Shown in pieces: positions 61,878 to 64,000 of a DNA stretch of 64,000 nucleotides. The stretch is from Paenibacillus_AB hodogayensis (lineage in GTDB: Bacteria > Bacillota > Bacilli > Paenibacillales > NBRC-103111). The translations under genes were made by a program, and so were the position numbers. The notes below the pieces were generated by a model. It was not told the DNA's origin. It ran no database searches and saw only the letters and a list, made by a program, of their open reading frames with translations. The stretch spans positions 310,001 through 374,000 of the forward strand of contig NZ_BAAAYO010000002.1 in assembly GCF_039536325.1 (NCBI RefSeq), written 5' to 3'. Position 1 is the first letter of the stretch. The number at the start of each line of letters is the position of its first letter.

Positions 61878-63098
61878 TCAGCCTTGCGTCTCCAGCTTGC
61901 GCAAAAACAGATCGATCCGGTGGATCGCTTCCTGTAGCTGAGCAACGGAGGCCGCGTATGAACAGCGGATATAGCCCTCTCCGCCAAGCCCGAACACATG
62001 GCCGGCGACCGTCGCCACCTTGCCTTCCCGCAGCAGACGTTCGCAAAACTCGTCGGAGGAAAGACCCGTCTGCTTGATCGAAGGAAACACGTAGAACGCG
62101 CCCTGAGGCTCATGGCATTCCAAGCCGATATCGCGGAATCCTTTGACGACAAGCCGACGCCGCTGGTTGTAGGACTCGACCATCCGGTCCTTCTCATCCA
62201 TTCCCTTGGTCAGTGCCTCGTGGGCGGCAACCTGACCCATGACGGGAGCGCACATGACGGTATATTGGTGAATTTTCAGCATGGCGGAAATCAGATCGGG
62301 ATGACCGCAGGCATAGCCCATGCGCCAGCCGGTCATGGCGAACGCTTTGGAGAAGCCGCTTACGAGTATCGTCCGTTCTTTCATACCGGGCAGGGACGCA
62401 ATCGACACGTGTTTCGTGCCGTAGGTCAGCTCGGCGTAGATTTCGTCAGATATGACGAGCAGATCGTGCTCCACGGCGATCTTCGCAATCGGCAGCAGAT
62501 CGTCGTAGCTCATAATACCGCCTGTCGGGTTGCTCGGGTAGCACAGGATCAGCACCTTCGAGCGGGGCGTCAGCTTGGCGCGCAGCGCCTCCGGCGTCAG
62601 CCGGAAGTTGTCCTTGGCGAACGTCTCGATGCCGACCGCTACGCCGCCAGAGATCGAGGTGATCGGCGCATAAGGAATATAGCAAGGCTCGGGCACGAGC
62701 ACTTCGTCGCCGGGACAGATGAACGAACGCAGCGCCAGGTCAATCGCCTCGCTGCCGCCAATCGTTACCAGGATCTCGTTTCTCGGCTCGTATTTTACAT
62801 CAAACTGGGTGTACAAATATTCGGCGATCGCTTCCCGCAGCTCCGGCAGTCCGGCGTTCGGGGTGTAGGTCGTACGTCCCCGCTCCAGCGAAGCGACGGC
62901 GGCCTCGCGCACGTGCCACGGGGTGACGAAATCCGGTTCGCCTACGCCGAGCGAGACGATTTCCTTGTTGCCGCTTGCCAAATCGAAATATTTGCGAATG
63001 CCGGATGGCGGCATGTCTCGTACGAGCGGGTTCAAATAGCGCGTCATTGAAGTGGAATCGTTGACCGATCCTGTCTGAAGTTGTTCCTGTTTCATCAT
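61878..63098 (-). CDS. alaT: alanine aminotransferase
   Basis: 406-aa class I/II PLP aminotransferase. The PLP lysine is in SGFSKAFAMTGWRMG. SGIRKYFDLASGNKEIVSLG, VGEPDFVTPW, YPSNPTGG and GEGYIRCSYAAS match Bacillus AlaT (formerly YugH) better than PatA. It transfers the amino group between alanine/pyruvate and glutamate. It follows the Lrp-type alaR gene by 17 bases, the same order as in Bacillus subtilis. Confidence 0.88.
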   Translation of the reverse strand: MMKQEQLQTGSVNDSTSMTRYLNPLVRDMPPSGIRKYFDLASGNKEIVSLGVGEPDFVTPWHVREAAVASLERGRTTYTPNAGLPELREAIAEYLYTQFDVKYEPRNEILVTIGGSEAIDLALRSFICPGDEVLVPEPCYIPYAPITSISGGVAVGIETFAKDNFRLTPEALRAKLTPRSKVLILCYPSNPTGGIMSYDDLLPIAKIAVEHDLLVISDEIYAELTYGTKHVSIASLPGMKERTILVSGFSKAFAMTGWRMGYACGHPDLISAMLKIHQYTVMCAPVMGQVAAHEALTKGMDEKDRMVESYNQRRRLVVKGFRDIGLECHEPQGAFYVFPSIKQTGLSSDEFCERLLREGKVATVAGHVFGLGGEGYIRCSYAASVAQLQEAIHRIDLFLRKLETQG

Positions 63099-63115
63099 CC
63101 GAATCTTCCTTTTCT

Positions 63116-63607
63116 TTAGGGAGAAATATGCATCCGGAAATCTTCGACGTGATCTTCGAAGATGATCCCGTCCTGCTTATATTTTTTGAGTATAAAGTGC
63201 GTTTTCGTGGAAAGCACGCTCTCGATCGGCGACAACTTGCCGGAGACGAACGAAGCGACTTCCTTGAGGTTTTTGCCTTCGATCTCGACAAGCAGATCGT
63301 AAGCGCCAGACATCAAATAGACGGATTTCACTTCGGGGTGGAGATAGATGCGTTCGGCAATCGCGTCAAAGCCGCGGCCGCGCTCGGGCGTAATTTGCAC
63401 CTCGATCAGCGCGGTCACCTTCTCGTCGTCGACCTTGCTCCAGTTGACGACAGTGGCGTACTTGACGATGATATGGTCCGCCTCCATCTCCTTAATCGCT
63501 CGCCGAACCTCGTCGACATCGACGCCAAGCATCGTTGCCACGAGATCCGGGGTCCGACGAGCGTCTTCTTTCAGCAACTCAAGCACTTTCAGCTTCAATT
63601 CTTCCAT
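63116..63607 (-). CDS. alaR: Lrp/AsnC-family regulator
   Basis: 163-aa feast/famine regulator. The N-terminal helix-turn-helix spans about residues 1-50 (ELLKEDARRTPDLVATMLGV, DVDEVRRAIKEMEADHII), then a RAM/AsnC effector domain (VTALIEVQITPERGRGFDAI, VYLMSGAYDLLVEIEG). The start is ATG 63607 with GGAGGT nine bases upstream. It is the probable activator of the downstream alanine transaminase gene, as AlaR is in Bacillus subtilis; ligand and sites were not determined here. Confidence 0.88.
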   Translation of the reverse strand: MEELKLKVLELLKEDARRTPDLVATMLGVDVDEVRRAIKEMEADHIIVKYATVVNWSKVDDEKVTALIEVQITPERGRGFDAIAERIYLHPEVKSVYLMSGAYDLLVEIEGKNLKEVASFVSGKLSPIESVLSTKTHFILKKYKQDGIIFEDHVEDFRMHISP

Positions 63608-63826
63608 GTCGAGTGTACCTCCTGTAAGGTTCGCGGATAATCCCCATAATCGTTGAAAAAACGTTAAAACCACTATACACCAATTCACGACCGAAGCAAA
63701 GCAAAATAACCCCGAAACGTCCGCGGAGCGCTTGCCGGGACGTGCTTTCGGGCGCATGGGCGCTCGATGGCTCCGGGTTTGCTCCACAGGACTTCTCGGG
63801 GCGGGTGTGCGTGGGCGCGACCGCTC

Positions 63827-64000
63827 TCAAGCTTGCTTGACCGGGGTACGGCGGCGGCGGTTCAACAGCCGGAACATCGTTCCCACAATGTCGCGGTGAC
63901 GGTAATCGGGCATGACCACGATATCGAATCGGCTTTGTCCTTCGTCTTCGGACCGGCCCTCTTCCAGAATGCGTCCGATCCCGACCAGTCTGTCGCGGTC
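63827..64000 (-). CDS. C-terminal part of a GNAT-like acetyltransferase (truncated by window)
   Basis: Fifty-seven codons read leftward from the window edge to a TGA at 63827-63829. DRLVGIGRILEE, FDIVVMPDYRHRDIVGTMF and a basic tail RLLNRRRRTPV resemble the acetyl-CoA-binding half of a GNAT protein (beta4-alpha3 region). The start lies outside the window. Confidence 0.65.
   Translation of the reverse strand, partial: DRDRLVGIGRILEEGRSEDEGQSRFDIVVMPDYRHRDIVGTMFRLLNRRRRTPVKQA

Overview
This is about 64 kb of a moderately high-GC Firmicute chromosome. It is most likely an endospore-forming member of the Paenibacillaceae (Cohnella-like or a high-GC Paenibacillus). The reasons are a Spo0E-type phosphatase, an S-box (SAM-I) riboswitch on metA, a Bacillus-type alaR-alaT pair, a futalosine-pathway menaquinone gene (mqnC), LplABC-type sugar transporters without their own ATPase, and large modular secreted polysaccharide lyases. 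No rRNA, tRNA, phage, CRISPR array or intact insertion sequence was seen. Both ends cut through chromosomal sequence; a GNAT-like gene is truncated at the right end.

Layout. 0.1-6.1 kb: mqnC, an orphan sugar-binding lipoprotein, a 2-hydroxyacid dehydrogenase, and a GntR repressor fused to a solute-binding-protein-like sensor. 6.4-17.8 kb: a carbohydrate (probably pectin) island with a membrane-bound AraC regulator, a 1.2-kb array of paired hairpin repeats, an lplABC-type transporter, and a divergent 1,287-aa secreted pectate lyase. 18-20.6 kb: metA-metI under a SAM-I riboswitch with a visible promoter and terminator. 21-30 kb: housekeeping and accessory single genes (corA, an HRDC protein, DUF3055- and DUF3905-like small proteins, a PAP2 phosphatase, a GNAT enzyme, a ypcP exonuclease, an esterase, a CPA1 antiporter). 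30-32.2 kb: a YdjC-family deacetylase with a GPH sugar symporter.

32.5-44.4 kb is the most unusual region. A ten-gene, single-strand cluster contains an FAD oxidoreductase and a 2x[4Fe-4S] ferredoxin (resembling the two subunits of APS reductase), two HpaB-type flavin monooxygenase paralogues (one truncated at its N-terminus), two LLM-type flavin monooxygenases, and a complete polar amino-acid/cystine-type ABC transporter. A LacI-family gene sits just upstream. The same 18-bp palindromic operator lies at the LacI promoter and in front of the first structural gene. I infer an inducible organosulfur or similar scavenging pathway, relatable to the Bacillus subtilis ytm/tcy cluster but with different enzymes and a different regulator class.

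44.6-48.6 kb holds two more tandem repeat arrays around a DapL-like aminotransferase, an M50 protease and an ArsC/Spx-like protein. 48.7-60.5 kb is a cobalamin locus. A promoter and B12 riboswitch lead into btuF-btuC-btuD, cobT, cobU, cbiB, cobS, a cobD-cobQ gene fusion, a PduO-type adenosyltransferase and an RluD-family pseudouridine synthase. A 195-bp MITE-like palindromic element sits between cobU and cbiB. 60.8-64 kb: a small lipoprotein, a Spo0E-like phosphatase, alaT-alaR, and the truncated GNAT-like gene.

The three repeat arrays are a second notable theme. Array 1 (8.8-10.0 kb) and array 2 (44.65-45.2 kb) share core sequence in opposite orientations, so they are one dispersed family. 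Array 3 (48.2-48.55 kb) is a different family with a perfect 18-bp-arm inverted repeat.
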